64,000 bases of DNA from Nitzschia sp. DOCU1. Its lineage: Eukaryota; Bacillariophyta; Bacillariophyceae; Bacillariales; Bacillariaceae. The position numbers and the translations under genes were made by a program. Position 1 is the first letter of the stretch, and each line of letters opens with the position of its first letter. This document shows positions 10,691-20,401 of this stretch, piece by piece. The notes beneath the pieces are model-generated. The model had not been told where the DNA came from. It worked only from the letters and a program-made list of their open reading frames with translations, and ran no database searches. Where the stretch lies: the NCBI GenBank assembly GCA_951394045.1, contig OX595991.1:2294001-2358000 (forward strand), read 5' to 3'.

Positions 10691-11719
10691 CTAGTCCCCT
10701 TGCGAAAACGTCCCTATTGGTTTGAAGTGATCCAGCCGATATTGTTCCATAATATCGAGCACATTCTCGTCAAGCGATATCATTAGCTTTTCTTTGGGTA
10801 GTGGTGCCGCTGTATCGGCGGGACCAGTAACAATGACCACCTTACTCAGAATTTCCAATCGAAATACTGCCTTGATGGCTGCGTAAATTCCCATTGCGGC
10901 CCACGGCAACGGAAAGACGACCAGAGAATTCAACCTTTCGGGATAGTGATGTTGAAGTTGCTGCGTGATGGTGCGGACGAACTTGATCATCATAAAAGCT
11001 GGCGGATTCGGCCAGCCTTCTCCCGCCCGCACATCGATGACGACTGTCATTTTTTCTTCGGACGACCGGTCGAACTTGCGGTCGAGATAAAAGCTCAGCG
11101 CCAAAGCATAGAAATCGGCTTGAGCCACCCGGCGGTTGATGAGCCCCGGCAAAACATGTAATACTCTGCAACCGGTCTTGTCCGTAACTGGATTTCCGTC
11201 CTTGTCCTTGTGCTGAAAGATGATTTGCGCCAGCTCCTTCTTTTTCTCTTCATCCGACATTTCCTTCAGGTCGTCCACTTCGCCCTCGTCCTTTTCTTTT
11301 CCGTCCGTGGTCTCCTCTTTTGACTCTTCCTTAGTATCGTTTCCTTCTGACTTTTGAGAATCCGAAAAGTCAATGTCATAATTCACGGGTGCCTTTTCCT
11401 CCTCCTCTTTCTTCACTTGTTCATCGGCCAGTTTCTTTTCGAGTTGTTTAGCCCGACGCAAGGACGCGCCGACTTCGAGTGACTTTTCAATGGCAAATTT
11501 CCAGTCATCAGCGTCTGTACTTTCCACACCTTCTTCCTTCTTGTAATCCAGTCCATAGCAACTCCTCCAATCCAAATAATCCTCTAGGACTTTTTCGGCG
11601 TCGGCCTTGATTGCATCGGCATCTTTACTGGGACCCTGACAAGCCCTGACGAAACGCTTAATCTCGGCCTCGGTCGCCTCGGGGAAGTCTGCTTTCAACG
11701 CAATCTCGATTCCAGACAT
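10691..11719 (-). CDS. CRAL-TRIO (Sec14-like) domain protein
   Basis: 342 aa. The N-terminal about 110 residues are helical with an EIKRFVRAC segment reminiscent of the CRAL-TRIO N domain. A highly acidic Lys/Glu linker (about 105-165) follows, then a Sec14-type lipid-binding domain at about 165-340: the strand TVVIDVRAGEGWPNPP, the helix FVRTITQQLQHHYPERLNSLVVFPLPW, and KVVIVTGP. The family binds and transfers small hydrophobic lipids such as phosphatidylinositol or tocopherol. There is no signal peptide, so it is probably cytosolic. The charged linker lengthens it relative to the typical core. Ligand cannot be told from sequence. Confidence 0.8.
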   Translation of the reverse strand: MSGIEIALKADFPEATEAEIKRFVRACQGPSKDADAIKADAEKVLEDYLDWRSCYGLDYKKEEGVESTDADDWKFAIEKSLEVGASLRRAKQLEKKLADEQVKKEEEEKAPVNYDIDFSDSQKSEGNDTKEESKEETTDGKEKDEGEVDDLKEMSDEEKKKELAQIIFQHKDKDGNPVTDKTGCRVLHVLPGLINRRVAQADFYALALSFYLDRKFDRSSEEKMTVVIDVRAGEGWPNPPAFMMIKFVRTITQQLQHHYPERLNSLVVFPLPWAAMGIYAAIKAVFRLEILSKVVIVTGPADTAAPLPKEKLMISLDENVLDIMEQYRLDHFKPIGTFSQGD

Positions 11720-12093
11720 GAGAATAAATTTGAATAATGGAAGGGAAGTTTGACAAGTGTTACGTTATGAAACTGGGTGACAAAAGCAGAGGAGCCTTTC
11801 TTTGCGTTCTCATCATCGCATGTCTTTTGTGTGGTCTTGGACGGCGGAGCCGATTTTGAAATGGGTCATTTGCATCCAAGACTTGAACCACGACTCCATT
11901 ATCCAATCAGAGCGACGAATACATATTCAGTTCTGGTCGGATGTGTCAAAAGATCCATTCCGCCGCCGCGCCGGCCGCCACACATGAGATGCATCTCACG
12001 CATTTTCGTTGTTGTCGCCCGCACTGTATTCATTCCACAGTCCGGTAGAATCTTGTTGTGCTGCTGAGAACCATTGCACAACTGAGCAACCCG
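11720..12093. other. Divergent intergenic region
   Basis: 374 bp between the CRAL-TRIO gene (minus) and RNase HII (plus). No recognisable gene, RNA or repeat; both promoters must lie here. Confidence 0.35.
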
Positions 12094-12906
12094 ATGTTTC
12101 ACGGCTGCATTCGCGTCTTGTGCTTGATCCTCTTCGGCGGAGTGATCGGCATTGGTAGCGTCATTGCAAGTTTTGTGCCACCCACGAAAACGTACTTTTC
12201 TCGACGGCGAGGGGCGCACCACGTATGTCACGCGAATAATAAACGTCGTCCCAAACAAAATGACGACCTTTTGTGGGTCGAAAAGAACTTAAAGTTGGAT
12301 CGTGGTTTCTTTCCCATTCTTGGCAGTGACGAGTCCGGCCGAGGCTGTGTGGCGGGTCCTGTAGTGGTCGCGACCTGCGCCATTCTATGTGAGAAATGGG
12401 ACGACTATACTCCAATCGCTAGTGTCAAGGATAGCAAAAAGCTGACTCGAGAAGAACGTCAATCCATTTACGACCAAGTGATATCGCAGCCTGATGTCTA
12501 TGTTTGGAGTGTGGCAGAGCAAAGCAATGCGGCCATTGATGAACTCAATGTTCTTCAGGCAACCATGGAATGCTTCAAGGATTCCATCGAACAAGTTGTA
12601 GCAAGGCTTCCAGAAGGTCACAATGCCTACAGCATTGTCGACGGCAAAAAGGGACCAAAGCTTTCGGTAGACGTTCCATCTCGACCGTGGGTTCAAGGCG
12701 ACAATGAAGTCTACTCAGTTGCTCTTGCTTCTATCCTAGCCAAAGTCACTCGGGATAACATGGCGGCAGAATGGCACAAACAGTATCCCGAATATGGATT
12801 TGATGTTCACAAAGGATACGCTACACCAGAACACGTGGAGGCGATTCATAAATTTGGTCCATGTCCGATTCATCGCCTCTCCTTTAAAACATTAAAGGGG
12901 CGTTGA
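12094..12906 (+). CDS. rnhB: Bacterial-type ribonuclease HII, organelle-targeted
   Basis: 270 aa from the first ATG at 12094 (the frame is open a little further upstream without ATG). Residues 1-26 are a hydrophobic signal peptide ending VIASFVPPTK, an ASAFAP-like site, so plastid import is likely. The catalytic domain begins at about residue 75 with the RNase HII signature GSDESGRGCVAGPVV (two acidic metal ligands), then SVKDSKKLT, SIVDGKKGP with the third Asp, and ASILAKVTRD with the last. It ends with YPEYGFDVHKGYATPEH and the helix containing HRLSFKTL. All catalytic acids are present. The enzyme nicks the RNA strand of RNA-DNA hybrids and removes single ribonucleotides. The form is the single-subunit bacterial HII rather than eukaryotic RNASEH2A, consistent with plastid endosymbiotic origin (inference). 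Confidence 0.9.
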   Translation: MFHGCIRVLCLILFGGVIGIGSVIASFVPPTKTYFSRRRGAHHVCHANNKRRPKQNDDLLWVEKNLKLDRGFFPILGSDESGRGCVAGPVVVATCAILCEKWDDYTPIASVKDSKKLTREERQSIYDQVISQPDVYVWSVAEQSNAAIDELNVLQATMECFKDSIEQVVARLPEGHNAYSIVDGKKGPKLSVDVPSRPWVQGDNEVYSVALASILAKVTRDNMAAEWHKQYPEYGFDVHKGYATPEHVEAIHKFGPCPIHRLSFKTLKGR

Positions 12907-13116
12907 CAAGTGCGAATTGCGAGATTCCGTGCTACTACTAGTAGCACTTCTTGTACCGCCATACCGCGAAGACCTCTTTTTACACCGGGCAGATTTCAAA
13001 ATTTCACATTTCAGTACTATCCAATCAGAAAAAAACGATCTTTGTCGAGGATTCAGATTTTCAGGGCACCCTTCTTTCTTGTGGTGTTACCTCATAGTTG
13101 GCAAGTGCCACAATCA

Positions 13117-13665
13117 ATGGGTGCTGGCCAAACCATCGTCCTCGATTGTTATATCATGATGGAATGTCCCAGTTGTCATAAAACGCTTCATTCTGACAAT
13201 GCGTTTCGTCAGCACTATCGAGTTAAGCACGGTGGACACATTTGTACGGATTGCCACAGGACATTTCGGTCGAGCCATGCACTACAACGACACTCTGAGC
13301 GCAATCATGCATCGAGAAATACTTCTTCCGGCGCTCGAGATCACTCTCATAACGACCCCTATCCTGGAATTGAAGGTTACTGGACGCCACGTCTTCAATA
13401 CCAAGGTACTAGAAAGAGCTTTGGGTCTTATGAGTGCTGCAGCTGTTCCAAGAAATGGTTGTCCGCCCATGCATACAAGAAATACAAACAAGGTTGCCAG
13501 GGTTGTGAAAACATGTCATTTCCATGTTGTCTATGGGTCAATTCGGACCAGGACCGGGATCGTAGCCCTCATGACAGACTAGACAACGGCGACCGCCCGC
13601 ACGATCGAGCCCGTTGTGAAGCATGTCGACGAGGAGTTTGCGATGCCTCCTCGTATGGTTATTAG
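13117..13665 (+). CDS. C2H2 zinc fingers joined to a 3CxxC (ZAR1/RTP-type) zinc finger
   Basis: 182 aa from ATG 13117 (start MGAGQT; the frame is open back to 12910 without conserved features, and MMECPSC slightly downstream is an alternative). Residues about 14-70 hold two C2H2 fingers: CPSCHKTLHSDNAFRQHYRVKH and CTDCHRTFRSSHALQRHSERNH. After a spacer comes SFGSYECCSCSKKWLSAHAYK, then QGCQGC, and at the end ARCEACRRGVC. The order C-x2-C, W-x-SA, Q-x-C-x2-C, then C-x2-C, is that of the 3CxxC zinc domain found in ZAR1 and receptor-transporting proteins. It is probably an RNA- or protein-binding nuclear or cytosolic factor. The combination with C2H2 fingers is unusual to my knowledge. Starts about 210 bp after RNase HII. 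Confidence 0.65.
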   Translation: MGAGQTIVLDCYIMMECPSCHKTLHSDNAFRQHYRVKHGGHICTDCHRTFRSSHALQRHSERNHASRNTSSGARDHSHNDPYPGIEGYWTPRLQYQGTRKSFGSYECCSCSKKWLSAHAYKKYKQGCQGCENMSFPCCLWVNSDQDRDRSPHDRLDNGDRPHDRARCEACRRGVCDASSYGY

Positions 13666-13869
13666 GATTAAGATACTGAAACGAAGTAGCAAGAGACGAT
13701 CAAACGCTAAATTACACTCTAGTAGAGTAGTAGGTCAACGATTTCAATTTATCTTACAAAAAGTGGCTTCCCCTCAAAACCGTAGTCCTCGATCGTGAAT
13801 GGTGTTGAAACGACAATAATCAGTCTAAAATGTATTTATATATGCAAAGGATGGCCTTCCCCGCACGTG
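13666..13869. other. Short intergenic region before tRNA-Tyr
   Basis: 204 bp; nothing recognisable. The promoter boxes of the tRNA are internal to it. Confidence 0.3.
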
Positions 13870-13956
13870 CTCGCTGTAGCTCAGTTGGCAGAGCGGTGGA
13901 CTGTAGTTTGACAACAGCGTATCCATCGGTCACTGGTTCGATTCCTGTCGGCGAGA
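13870..13956 (+). tRNA. tRNA-Tyr(GTA) with 14-nt intron
   Basis: Acceptor stem CTCGCTG pairs with CGGCGAG, discriminator A; the C1-G72 pair plus A73 is the eukaryotic Tyr identity set. D arm is GCTC...GAGC. Anticodon stem GTGGA/TCCAT encloses CTGTAG-A with anticodon GTA. The T loop is TTCGATT; its 5-bp stem has one T-T mismatch. Fourteen extra bases (TTTGACAACAGCGT) after the base 3' of the anticodon form the canonical-position intron, which eukaryotic tRNA-Tyr genes usually carry. Mature length is 73 nt before CCA. A second copy lies at 35224-35310 on the other strand. Confidence 0.95.
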
Positions 13957-14116
13957 CACTTTTTGGCCCGTTAAATTTAAATCCTCGCTCCGTGACCTGC
14001 TGCTGCCACAAACTCAGATTTCAATGTACCAGATACGTTTTTGCTGCTCTCATCACACCCGACAACAAATAACTATCGCATTGGAACCTTTTGTTGTCTA
14101 TCGGTAGAGTGCAAAC

Positions 14117-17100
14117 ATGGAGTACGGCTTCTCAGTCAATGGCGCTAACCAGGGGCAGATGGTTGCTGGGCAAACTAGTGGTAGACCTGGAGATCAAGCA
14201 CCAGCGAACAACCAGGCGATGAATTTTCAACAGCATCCGCAGCATCAATTTCCTCAGCACCCGGGAGTGGCTTCGTTTCCTCAACAAACCAATGCAATTA
14301 CTCACAATGGAGCGGCGTTTGCCTTATTAGCAATTGAGCAGTCACGGTTGGCGCTTCAAGCTCAATGGTCAATGCAGATGCAACAGAATTTGTCGAACCT
14401 CCCTCACGCTCAAATAGCAGCAGCATTGCAACGGCAGCAATTTAGCAGTCAACAACAGCCGATGCCGAGAGTCGTTGATATTCATCATTATTCAGACGAA
14501 ATGCTGTTTATCAGAGAACCCCAGGCTGATCGGGGGTCGTCTTCGTTTAGAGCCTCTTTTGCTTCTCTGTCTCCAAGTTATCAGTTTACCATCAAGGCCA
14601 TCAGGCCAATTGGATTTCGAGAAAAGCTAGCAACGCCACAAGAAGCACATGCTGGTATCAGGTTTACTCAACGTGCAGATTACTTACTGAATTTGCTCAA
14701 GACTAATGGAATAAAAGATTCCTATCGAAACCATGAAAACATTGTGGGGTTACAGTGTAAATATTGTGCCGGTTGCCAGACCTATGTCAAGGGCAGTGCC
14801 AGCTTTGTCTATCTTTCCCGTAACAAAGTTGCCAACGGAGTCCAAGATGCCGTTCAGACCCGATTGAAGCATTTGTTAGATTGCCCCAAGCTCCCCGTCA
14901 AAGTCAAATCATTCTTGAAGCAAAATCCTGGGTTCAAAAACGACCAGGACAGGATTACCTTGGCGAATTTCTCCAAGCATTGGTCGAATGCTTTCTTGGC
15001 GACTTTTTTCCCTCGTCTTTTGGCAGGTGGACCGTCAGTACCGAACCAGCCTGCAGCAATGCCGGGACCAGGGCGACCACAAACGCAGCCAGGAGCCGGA
15101 AGGCCGCCGGGCGGCGTATCCATGGAACGGGAGGACACTAGGAATTCGTCCCCACAACACACTGGCCCAAGAGAACCAGTTTCTTGCGATGAGCAGCTGC
15201 AGGATGCCGTTGCGCTTGCTTCTCGGCTAGTTCGAGACGGGATTCTGGCATTTGACGATATCCACGAAATGTCATTTTTGGGAATCTCGGCATTGGTGGA
15301 GTTATTCCTCCAGAATTATCAACTGCGAGTCACGCACTGTTTCGATACAAATCAGCATGGGGTAGCTTTATGCTGCTCCAACTGTCACGACGACGGTCAA
15401 TGCCTATCACTTCCAGCGCTTGTCTCTCAGAAGCCACTGTCAGAATCCTTGGGAAAGGATATCTACGACTTTGTGGTCTCACATACAAAGGCCTGTCCCT
15501 CGAGCTCTCGCTCGGTCAAGCGTATGGTTGCTCGACACGCAACTCCCTTCGAGCCGGATATTTGGAAGGCGTTTTGCCAGCGGTGTCAGGCGCATTTGGC
15601 CAAGATCCTTCGTTGCTTTGAAAAGAGTTCATCTCCCAAGCAGCTACACTGTGATCACTATCGTCCGTTAACAGTTTCGGACATGAAGGAATATGGTAAT
15701 TTGCCCTTGCTTGCAGTACCCAACCCGGATATACCCCAACCTAAAGCGCTGAAAACGGATCGACCCAGTATTATTGTTGTGGGCAATGAACTGTATCGGG
15801 ATCTAGAGGGGAATCGGTGGTTTCGTCGTGAAATATCAAAGCACCGTTCGCTCTACTTGGAACTTTCCGAGTCTCAGCAAGAAATGGTGGTTGATACTCT
15901 TTTAGGTTACGTTGCACGATCGGGCTATGATTTTGGAGAAGTAAGCGAGGGGGGCGACTGTGTAGAAGTTTCCGAGAGTCGAAAACAAGAGTACATACGG
16001 CAAGCGTTGAAGAATGGATTCCCCGGACTGTTATACCCTGCTGTGGCTCCTAAAGCGAAGAGCAAGGTCTTTGACGTGGAATGTGCTCCAAGAGTTGGTA
16101 TTTTCCATGGCGATATTACTTGGGATCATGCGATAGGCACGGACTTGATGCATACGCCTGTATTCGATAAGGAACAGGTAAAAGCGACGATACCAATCTG
16201 GGGCGAGAAAATGCACCCAACACCGAATGGGATTCTTGAAGCAATCGAAGCGAAGTACGGTAGTCCACCAAGCCGACCGCTATCCCACGCCCGTATCACA
16301 GTCACCCCAGCGGTCGCTTCGCTTCCGGAAGTCAGTCATCCAACTGCTCCTCAGAATGAGAATGGTCTCCTCTCGGTTCCGCAGGTCCCAACGGAGCGTT
16401 TTGCTTCTAGCCCCGCACAGAAGAAACAAAGAAGCGTCGGGCGAAACCAAGCTGCTGCTGCTGCTCCCATTTCACCCGCCAAAAAGCGCCCCCCTAGTTT
16501 GGCGTTTTGCAATGCCAAGGCTCTCCCCCCCAAAAGAGGACGAAGTTCCGATCCTCAGGGCCTTCCGCGGCCCTTCAATGGAAACAAAGAAAAATCTTCG
16601 CCCAAACAACCATTTGGACAAATTGAAAAGAAATCCCACGCGCAGCATCGACCAGTCACTGAAAGGCCGTCGGGCAATTCGACTCAGAGGAGGACGGTTG
16701 GCAACTCTGTAGGCAACAGACCTCGAGACAAGCACGGAACGGTTGATAAATTGAAAAGTTACAGTAAGTATTCTGCTTCCCAGGCGACTCCCTTGTCGAT
16801 CAAGGCCCGTGGTCCCACGCACAGTAAGAAGGTGACAGACATTGCCGACACTCCCCAAGCCGCCGCTCTTCAAGCTGGGGCTCCTTACGTCGAAAACTTG
16901 ACTGAGGAAAAGTTACCCAAAGTTGACAAGTCGAAGTCGGCATCTCAAACCGCCCAAAGACGCTATCAAGGAGTGTCAGAGGAATCTTTTCAGCGCTTTG
17001 CGAGAAAAACCCAAAACGACCCATCCGCTGTCGAGGACCCATTCAACTCTCCGCCAACTAGTCCCTGTTACGGGTCGTTGTCAGAAAGCAGCATATCGGC

Positions 17101-17761
17101 ACAACCGGAAGTCCATGCCCAGGTAGATGGAAAACGAGGCGTTGGAGACATGCTTCAAGTACCCCTCGGCGAGATCAATGTTGACGTACTAAATATCGAT
17201 GAGGTAGCGTCTGATATCGACGCGAATGACAGGAATATGAGTCACCAAAATACGGCTACCGGTACCACTCCCCCGACTAGTCGACGGCGTAGCTCTTTGT
17301 CAGAAAGTAGTGAGTCGTCGGGGGAACTGCATGAAGCACTGGCGGCATCCCCCCGTAAGAAGAGTGTTGGTCTCGAAAGGGTCGACAAGGCAGCTCGGGA
17401 TAATGACACGGCGGAAAGGAGTACGATCAAAATGCGGGTTGGAGGGTCGAGCGATAGCCCGCTTGTGTTGGACGAAAGTACTGACACTGAGTCAGAAAGT
17501 GCTTCATTGCAAATAAGCAAGCGGCCTGCCAGTACTAGTGGTGGTAGAGTGGTAGCGCCTTCCAAGCGCCCTCGCTTATCCAGGGACAGCATGGTGAGTT
17601 CAAGCTCCTACAGCGGACGAGGACCGTTAGCTGATGAGTCCTCCGAGGAAGGTGGAGGGGCCACGCCCAACGCGTCAGTTGTATTTGACATGGAACCCCT
17701 CTCTTCACCTGGAAACAAGGAAACCGCCCCAGAGGTCATCGTTTTGGGGGAGGACGTGTAG
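14117..17761 (+). CDS. Large nuclear-type protein of unknown function with CxxC-containing conserved block
   Basis: Intronless 1214-aa frame. Residues 1-120 are Gln/Asn/Pro-rich. A folded block at about 130-300 contains GFREKLATPQEA, a Cys cluster (LQCKYCAGCQTYV) and YLSRNKVANGVQDAVQTRLKHLLDCP, suggesting a Cys/His metal site; it recalls uncharacterised diatom protein families. A second ordered region at about 350-670 has paired cysteines (LCCSNCHDDGQC; FCQRCQAHL) and an HLAK...H pattern. Residues about 700-1214 are disordered, Ser/Lys/Pro-rich with basic KKRPP and SKRPRLSR stretches that look like nuclear localisation signals. Two hydrophobic-acidic clusters, SPLVLDESTDTESE and the extreme C-terminal PEVIVLGEDV, look like SUMO-interaction motifs. 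I do not recognise the family and give no function. Confidence 0.7.
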   Translation: MEYGFSVNGANQGQMVAGQTSGRPGDQAPANNQAMNFQQHPQHQFPQHPGVASFPQQTNAITHNGAAFALLAIEQSRLALQAQWSMQMQQNLSNLPHAQIAAALQRQQFSSQQQPMPRVVDIHHYSDEMLFIREPQADRGSSSFRASFASLSPSYQFTIKAIRPIGFREKLATPQEAHAGIRFTQRADYLLNLLKTNGIKDSYRNHENIVGLQCKYCAGCQTYVKGSASFVYLSRNKVANGVQDAVQTRLKHLLDCPKLPVKVKSFLKQNPGFKNDQDRITLANFSKHWSNAFLATFFPRLLAGGPSVPNQPAAMPGPGRPQTQPGAGRPPGGVSMEREDTRNSSPQHTGPREPVSCDEQLQDAVALASRLVRDGILAFDDIHEMSFLGISALVELFLQNYQLRVTHCFDTNQHGVALCCSNCHDDGQCLSLPALVSQKPLSESLGKDIYDFVVSHTKACPSSSRSVKRMVARHATPFEPDIWKAFCQRCQAHLAKILRCFEKSSSPKQLHCDHYRPLTVSDMKEYGNLPLLAVPNPDIPQPKALKTDRPSIIVVGNELYRDLEGNRWFRREISKHRSLYLELSESQQEMVVDTLLGYVARSGYDFGEVSEGGDCVEVSESRKQEYIRQALKNGFPGLLYPAVAPKAKSKVFDVECAPRVGIFHGDITWDHAIGTDLMHTPVFDKEQVKATIPIWGEKMHPTPNGILEAIEAKYGSPPSRPLSHARITVTPAVASLPEVSHPTAPQNENGLLSVPQVPTERFASSPAQKKQRSVGRNQAAAAAPISPAKKRPPSLAFCNAKALPPKRGRSSDPQGLPRPFNGNKEKSSPKQPFGQIEKKSHAQHRPVTERPSGNSTQRRTVGNSVGNRPRDKHGTVDKLKSYSKYSASQATPLSIKARGPTHSKKVTDIADTPQAAALQAGAPYVENLTEEKLPKVDKSKSASQTAQRRYQGVSEESFQRFARKTQNDPSAVEDPFNSPPTSPCYGSLSESSISAQPEVHAQVDGKRGVGDMLQVPLGEINVDVLNIDEVASDIDANDRNMSHQNTATGTTPPTSRRRSSLSESSESSGELHEALAASPRKKSVGLERVDKAARDNDTAERSTIKMRVGGSSDSPLVLDESTDTESESASLQISKRPASTSGGRVVAPSKRPRLSRDSMVSSSSYSGRGPLADESSEEGGGATPNASVVFDMEPLSSPGNKETAPEVIVLGEDV

Positions 17762-18129
17762 GCAGACTGCCTTGAAATGCACATAAATCATTTGCTTTTG
17801 CGGTTTGCTTTTGCGGTTTCCGAGATAGAACATATCCAGCGCTGACATAGTCTACTGATAGTACCATAGAACAGAGGACTCGCATTTACAGCACCATTGA
17901 TGAAATTGCAGTACATACTATTAAGAGCAGCGATTGTCATACTTTTATTCGACTAGAAAATATTGGCCGGTACTTGCTGTCTCCAACCGGGAAATAATAT
18001 TGGTGCCAAATGACTGCAATCACTTCTACAGGTATACTGGCACCTTGTTAAAGCGTCGGCGCAAAGCTAAGAAACGAGATGGCTTAAGAAAAAACACTCT
18101 TAACTTGCTTGCAAGCCCACTTCGACTAC
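17762..18129. other. Convergent intergenic region
   Basis: 368 bp between two converging genes; it holds their 3' ends. A direct duplication tttgcttttgcggt is seen near 17791-17818. Nothing else recognisable. Confidence 0.35.
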
Positions 18130-20133
18130 TTAATTGCTGGAGCGGACCACAACCAACAGCCCTCCCACATCGATGTCGAAGGATTCAACAGTGGATAGTA
18201 AGATATAGTATATCATTCCCTCGACGCTGCTTTCGATGTAAAAGATAGTACTACATCCGGCAACCACCCCGCCACCCATACAGATTGGATCCACCTCAAC
18301 GAGCAAGCACTCCAAACTGCCACACACACCGCCAAAAAGGTGCACCCTGACGGGAGTGAGGGTCGACCAGGATACGTTGATTTCAATACGACCTCCATCG
18401 CCGGTGACAGTATACCAAATGCCAATCGGGTAATCTTCGCCAGGATTTTCCACGTCGCAATACCTTGTTTCAGGGTCATGCGACGCGCCGATGAAATCAA
18501 ACATTTCAGTCGCATTGACTTCAATTGCTGTTTCGCAAAAGTCGTTTTCTCGCCGGTCTGCATCACCTGACAACACAAGCTCAAAGTCACCAGTTGCACC
18601 GTCGGTTCCATGAACAAGAATATAGTACGTTTCACTTTCCACCGAGGCCCAGGCCACCGTACTTTGTAGGCCACAGAAATCATTGTTTCCGTTTACGCAC
18701 ACAAGCCCATCGCAACTTCCTCGAAAGACAGAAACCTGGGTATCAAAGTTCGTGTTCTCGTTACAGGTGCTGACACTGATGGCTTTTCCGGTTCCGGTGA
18801 CAGTGTACCACACACCAGGACCATTGGGTTGAGAGGCGCCTCCACAGTCACCGGCATGGTAAATCGCAGCTATATCTGTAGTGTCATCTGTGGTGGTGTA
18901 GGCATAGACAGAGCCCGTCGACGTTGCTTCTGCCAGGCCAAATGCGTATTGGCACTGGGAATGGTCCACGATCTTGATCGAGTAGTCAGAAGCTGTTTCT
19001 GGTGTTTCCCTTGTTGCATTAGTTGGATTAGTCTCCAAGAGGACCTGATACTGGAACCCAGCCTCAGCCATCCAAGACACGGAATCTCCATCGCAATCGT
19101 CAACATCTCCGTAATCCATGGTGTCAAATAGACAGTTCAGCGAGTCGGGGCCTGGCGTAACGAAGACTTGCAAGGAAGCACCGCAAGAAACCACGGTTAC
19201 TGGCCCCGATCGTTTCGCTCGATATATATACCATAGTCCAAAACTCTCCAGCAAAGCCACGGGGCCACAATCTACGAAGTATGTTAGCTTTGCTTGGGCA
19301 TTCGAGGAGTCCACCAAGTATGGATCGGCACCAAGCACGAGCGGGTGTGCCTCCTCAAAACGTGAATTATTGAGATTGGCGATTGAGATCGTGGGGGCCG
19401 AAGTCGGCTGCATCGAAGGTTCAGGAGATGCAACATTAATTTCTGTGGTTTCCGTTGCTCCCTTCGAGGGTTCGTCTTGATCAGCTGCGCGAATTGCAAG
19501 CACAGAAGCAACCACAACGCCAATGACCGCCAACAGAATGGCTAGTGCGGCAGCAACGTAATAGTTACGGCGAGATCCATTTCGCCTTTTGTCCTCTATG
19601 GGGGCTGCTTCCACGAAGACTGAACCTCCAAGAATTTCACTAACGATTTCCTCTCTCAGCTTCTCGCGATCTTGCTCCATCATGACGCCATCTTCTACAA
19701 GAGTCGCTTCCAGGGCCACAACAACCTGCTGCGGCTCCAGGGCATTGTCGTTGTCTTCTTCTTCATTCGTTGTAGGGGCTGGCAAGTCATTGACTTGAAT
19801 ATTCAGGCCCCTTTCTTCGTCGCATGAGGCAGAAGCAAGCCTAAGTTGCTGGTTGGTCTTGCTGCCAGTAAGCCTGGCTATGCTCGTGCGTGATGTGAAA
19901 GATGCATCCATATCGGCTACCCGTGGATCCAACGGTGGGGCCAGGCGCAATTTTCCGCTGTCGCTGAATTTCCGACCAACTGAGACGTCACTTGTTCGTT
20001 TTGTGCCCAGCACTGCTGAAACCGCACCTGGAGACGTGGGAAGCATGTCATCATCTGTTATGTACTCAGGGCCGCCAATGGTATCTTCCTCATTGTTTTT
20101 CTCTGTCGTACTAACCCGTTCTGATGGTGCCAT
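18130..20133 (-). CDS. Single-pass membrane protein with PPC-like extracellular repeats
   Basis: 667 aa. Residues 1-195 are an acidic, Ser/Thr-rich cytosolic N-terminus without a signal peptide. One strong membrane helix, YYVAAALAILLAVIGVVVASV (about 192-215), is followed by a Thr/Ser/Pro spacer and an ectodomain of four related modules of about 120 residues. Each module has a GP.VWYTVTG-like strand and a VSTC or INVSW strand, with paired cysteines such as GSCDGLVC and GVCGSLECL. The fold pattern resembles bacterial pre-peptidase C-terminal beta-sandwiches. Such proteins are common in diatoms (my general knowledge) and are thought to sit at the cell surface; no ligand can be stated. Its start codon lies 268 bp from the retrotransposon 5' LTR, so the insertion is in or near its promoter. 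Confidence 0.72.
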   Translation of the reverse strand: MAPSERVSTTEKNNEEDTIGGPEYITDDDMLPTSPGAVSAVLGTKRTSDVSVGRKFSDSGKLRLAPPLDPRVADMDASFTSRTSIARLTGSKTNQQLRLASASCDEERGLNIQVNDLPAPTTNEEEDNDNALEPQQVVVALEATLVEDGVMMEQDREKLREEIVSEILGGSVFVEAAPIEDKRRNGSRRNYYVAAALAILLAVIGVVVASVLAIRAADQDEPSKGATETTEINVASPEPSMQPTSAPTISIANLNNSRFEEAHPLVLGADPYLVDSSNAQAKLTYFVDCGPVALLESFGLWYIYRAKRSGPVTVVSCGASLQVFVTPGPDSLNCLFDTMDYGDVDDCDGDSVSWMAEAGFQYQVLLETNPTNATRETPETASDYSIKIVDHSQCQYAFGLAEATSTGSVYAYTTTDDTTDIAAIYHAGDCGGASQPNGPGVWYTVTGTGKAISVSTCNENTNFDTQVSVFRGSCDGLVCVNGNNDFCGLQSTVAWASVESETYYILVHGTDGATGDFELVLSGDADRRENDFCETAIEVNATEMFDFIGASHDPETRYCDVENPGEDYPIGIWYTVTGDGGRIEINVSWSTLTPVRVHLFGGVCGSLECLLVEVDPICMGGGVVAGCSTIFYIESSVEGMIYYILLSTVESFDIDVGGLLVVVRSSN

Positions 20134-20401
20134 GGTGGTTGACTCGTTGATTTATTGATTCCACGTAGCTGCCCGAGAAAAGTCAATGTCGATGGAAATC
20201 GAGTACAAGAATCGGAAGGTGGTGCATACCGGTGATGAATCTACGATGCGAACTGCACCGACAGTTGTTCCTGAGATGGGCGGAACTCAATCAAGGGAAA
20301 TGAGATACCGGTATGTGGGATATCGGGTTCGTCTCTTTTGTTGTTGTGGATAGAGGTATCTGTCGCCGCTGATGTCCCGGTAGTTATCTTTAGTCGCACA
20401 C
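20134..20401. other. Promoter-side flank of the surface-protein gene up to the LTR
   Basis: 268 bp between the surface-protein start and the retrotransposon. No gene seen. The last five bases (CACAC) may be one copy of the target-site duplication. Confidence 0.35.

Noticed and set aside
13820..14011. Minus-strand 63-codon frame over tRNA-Tyr and the similar plus-strand frame
   Set aside because: Translation shadow of a tRNA gene; the same shadow occurs at the second tRNA copy.
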